Origin: Candidatus Stygibacter frigidus
GTDB lineage: Bacteria > Cloacimonadota > Cloacimonadia > Cloacimonadales > TCS61
DNA length: 6,633 nt
Assembly (NCBI GenBank): GCA_030765325.1
Contig: JAVCCT010000286.1
Location: 1-6,633 of the forward strand
Direction: 5' to 3'
The position numbers and the translations under genes are program-made. Every line of letters starts with the position of its first letter. The first letter of the stretch is position 1. The notes under the pieces were generated by a model. It did no database searches, had not been told where the DNA came from, and saw only the letters and a program-made list of their open reading frames with translations. Positions 5,180-6,633 of the stretch are shown here, piece by piece.

Positions 5180-6633
5180 ATGAGAAACAGGAAATTACGC
5201 AGCCTGCTGATAATGGCAGTGTTGGTTTTCACCGTTTACTTCGTAGCTCCGCTTCTTTTTGAGAAGCTGCCATCCTTTTGGACAGACAAGGAGTTAAAAC
5301 TTGGTCTTGATCTGCAGGGTGGTATGCAGATACTCTTAGAAGTGGATTATTCAGAGCTTGAACTTTCAGTTGATGCGAAAAAGGATGCGGTCAAAACAGC
5401 CTTGGAGATCATACGAAATCGTATTGATCAATTTGGAGTGTCAGAACCTTCAATTCAGCCAATTGGTGAAAATCGGATTTTAATCCAGTTACCGGGTTTG
5501 AAGAATTTTAACCGGGCTAAAGAACTTATAGGAAAAACAGCTTTGCTGGAATTTAAGCTGGTAGCAGAACAGGATCAGGTAGAAGAAGTATATAATGATC
5601 TTGATAGTTATTTAGAAAAGAACTATCAGAAATATCCTTACCTGGCAGATCTTGATCTGGTGGAAGCAGCACCTGCTGTGGATGTTTTAAGTGATGAAGA
5701 TAGTCTGGCAACAGATGAAGAAAGTGCGAATTCCAAGCTTTTTACTGCTTTAGTTAGTAATGATGAAGCACCTGGTAGAGTCCCTTATAAGAATATTAAT
5801 GCTTTCAAAACTTTATTAAAAGATGAAGATTTTGTAAAACAAATCCCAGCCGGATTGCAATTAGCTCTGGAAAAGATCAGTAAAAAAGATCCCTATTCAG
5901 CCAGAATATTATATGTGCTCCATTCTCAGGCAGAACTTAGCGGAGATAAGCTGGATAAGGCTTCTACAAAGATAGGTCAGGGATACAATCCCAAGACCAA
6001 CGGTAAACCCTATGTATCATTGGAATTCAATAAAGAGGGTGCCAGAATATTTAAAACAGTTACGGGACAAAACATCAAACGCCGTCTGGCAATTGTGCTT
6101 GATGATGTGGTTTATGTGGCTCCTGTAATTCAAGATAAAATCCCCAGCGGACAGGCTCAGATCACTGGATCTTTCAGTCTGGATGAGGTGCAGGATCTTG
6201 TGATCGTACTGGAATCAGGAAATCTTCCTGCCCCAGTGAAAGTAATTGAAGAAAGAACTGTAGGTCCATCACTTGGTAATGATAGTATTCGTGCTGGTGT
6301 GAGAGCAGCATTACTGGGACTGGCTCTGGTAGTGGTATTTATGATAATCTATTATGGTTTATCTGGTATAGTAGCAGTAATCGCTCTGTTGATGAATATG
6401 GGCTTTATCCTGGCAGTATTGACATCTTTGCAGGGAACTCTAACAATGCCGGGTATAGCAGGTTTGATCTTGACTATAGGTATGAGTGTGGATGCAAATG
6501 TGATCATTTTTGAGCGGATCAGAGAAGAGATGAAAGCAGGGAAGACAATTCGTTCAGCAGTAGATGCAGGATTCAGCCGGGCATTGGTAACAATTCTTGA
6601 TGCGAACATCACAACCCTGATCACTGCTCTTGT
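5180..6633 (+). CDS. secD: Protein translocase subunit SecD (3' end beyond the window)
   Basis: SecD, with SecF, uses the proton gradient to pull exported proteins through SecYEG on the outer side of the cytoplasmic membrane. The frame starts at ATG 5180, nine bases after AAGGAG (5165-5170), and stays open to the edge, giving 484 codons. A first membrane segment (about 8-27) is followed by the signature LGLDLQGG (41-48), RNRIDQFGVSEP (79-90) and the large periplasmic region. Within it, an acidic, low-complexity stretch (about 157-182) looks like a variable surface insertion. The conserved NLPAPVKVIEERTVGPSLG leads into the membrane domain (TVGPSLG at 360-366), and GMSVDANVIIFERIREE (434-450) carries D438, which corresponds to the conserved membrane aspartate needed for proton-driven function (D519 in E. 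coli SecD). By family comparison roughly the last two membrane segments are missing. Whether secF follows separately or is fused cannot be seen. Confidence 0.96.
   Translation, partial: MRNRKLRSLLIMAVLVFTVYFVAPLLFEKLPSFWTDKELKLGLDLQGGMQILLEVDYSELELSVDAKKDAVKTALEIIRNRIDQFGVSEPSIQPIGENRILIQLPGLKNFNRAKELIGKTALLEFKLVAEQDQVEEVYNDLDSYLEKNYQKYPYLADLDLVEAAPAVDVLSDEDSLATDEESANSKLFTALVSNDEAPGRVPYKNINAFKTLLKDEDFVKQIPAGLQLALEKISKKDPYSARILYVLHSQAELSGDKLDKASTKIGQGYNPKTNGKPYVSLEFNKEGARIFKTVTGQNIKRRLAIVLDDVVYVAPVIQDKIPSGQAQITGSFSLDEVQDLVIVLESGNLPAPVKVIEERTVGPSLGNDSIRAGVRAALLGLALVVVFMIIYYGLSGIVAVIALLMNMGFILAVLTSLQGTLTMPGIAGLILTIGMSVDANVIIFERIREEMKAGKTIRSAVDAGFSRALVTILDANITTLITAL

Noticed and set aside
4852..5232. 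Antisense open frame opposite the DUF3467 gene and the start of secD
   Set aside because: Its Phe/Ser/Ile-rich translation is what reversed AT-rich coding sequence gives, and both sense genes are conserved.
6352..6624. Antisense open frame of 90 codons opposite the SecD membrane region
   Set aside because: It mirrors the conserved SecD membrane segments; the sense strand carries the GMSVDANVIIFER motif.

Overview
The window carries a compact, all-forward stretch of bacterial housekeeping genes with moderate AT content, and I see no mobile element, CRISPR array, phage gene, tRNA or rRNA. The organism cannot be named securely. The long three-domain aminopeptidase P, the LemA/M48 pair and the DUF3467 gene beside coaD and secD would fit a Gram-negative lineage near the FCB group (for example Cloacimonadota), but that is a guess from gene style, not from a marker comparison.

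Layout. Positions 1-66 are the last codons of an unidentified upstream gene, which ends one base before a lemA-family gene (68-619). Five bases later comes an HtpX-like M48 membrane metalloprotease (625-2190), whose unusual tail holds two zinc-ribbon-like modules with identical cysteine spacing. These three genes look like the end of one operon. The only sizeable gap (2191-2435) follows; it holds an imperfect hairpin, a 13-bp direct repeat and weak promoter-like sequences, so a transcription break there is likely.

The second block starts with a cytosolic Xaa-Pro aminopeptidase (2436-4205), followed 8 bases later by coaD (4214-4690, coenzyme A synthesis). A small DUF3467 protein (4781-5101) most probably starts at a TTG codon behind a strong ribosome binding site. 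The window ends inside secD (5180 to the edge), the membrane component that uses the proton gradient to help complete Sec-dependent export; 484 codons are present and the last membrane segments are cut off.

The genes do not form one obvious pathway: the first block concerns membrane protein quality control, the second mixes peptide turnover, cofactor synthesis and protein export. Nothing here amounts to a clearly new system. The points most worth a second look are the tandem zinc-ribbon tail on the M48 protease, the intergenic repeat and hairpin region, and the DUF3467 protein of unknown function with its start choice.
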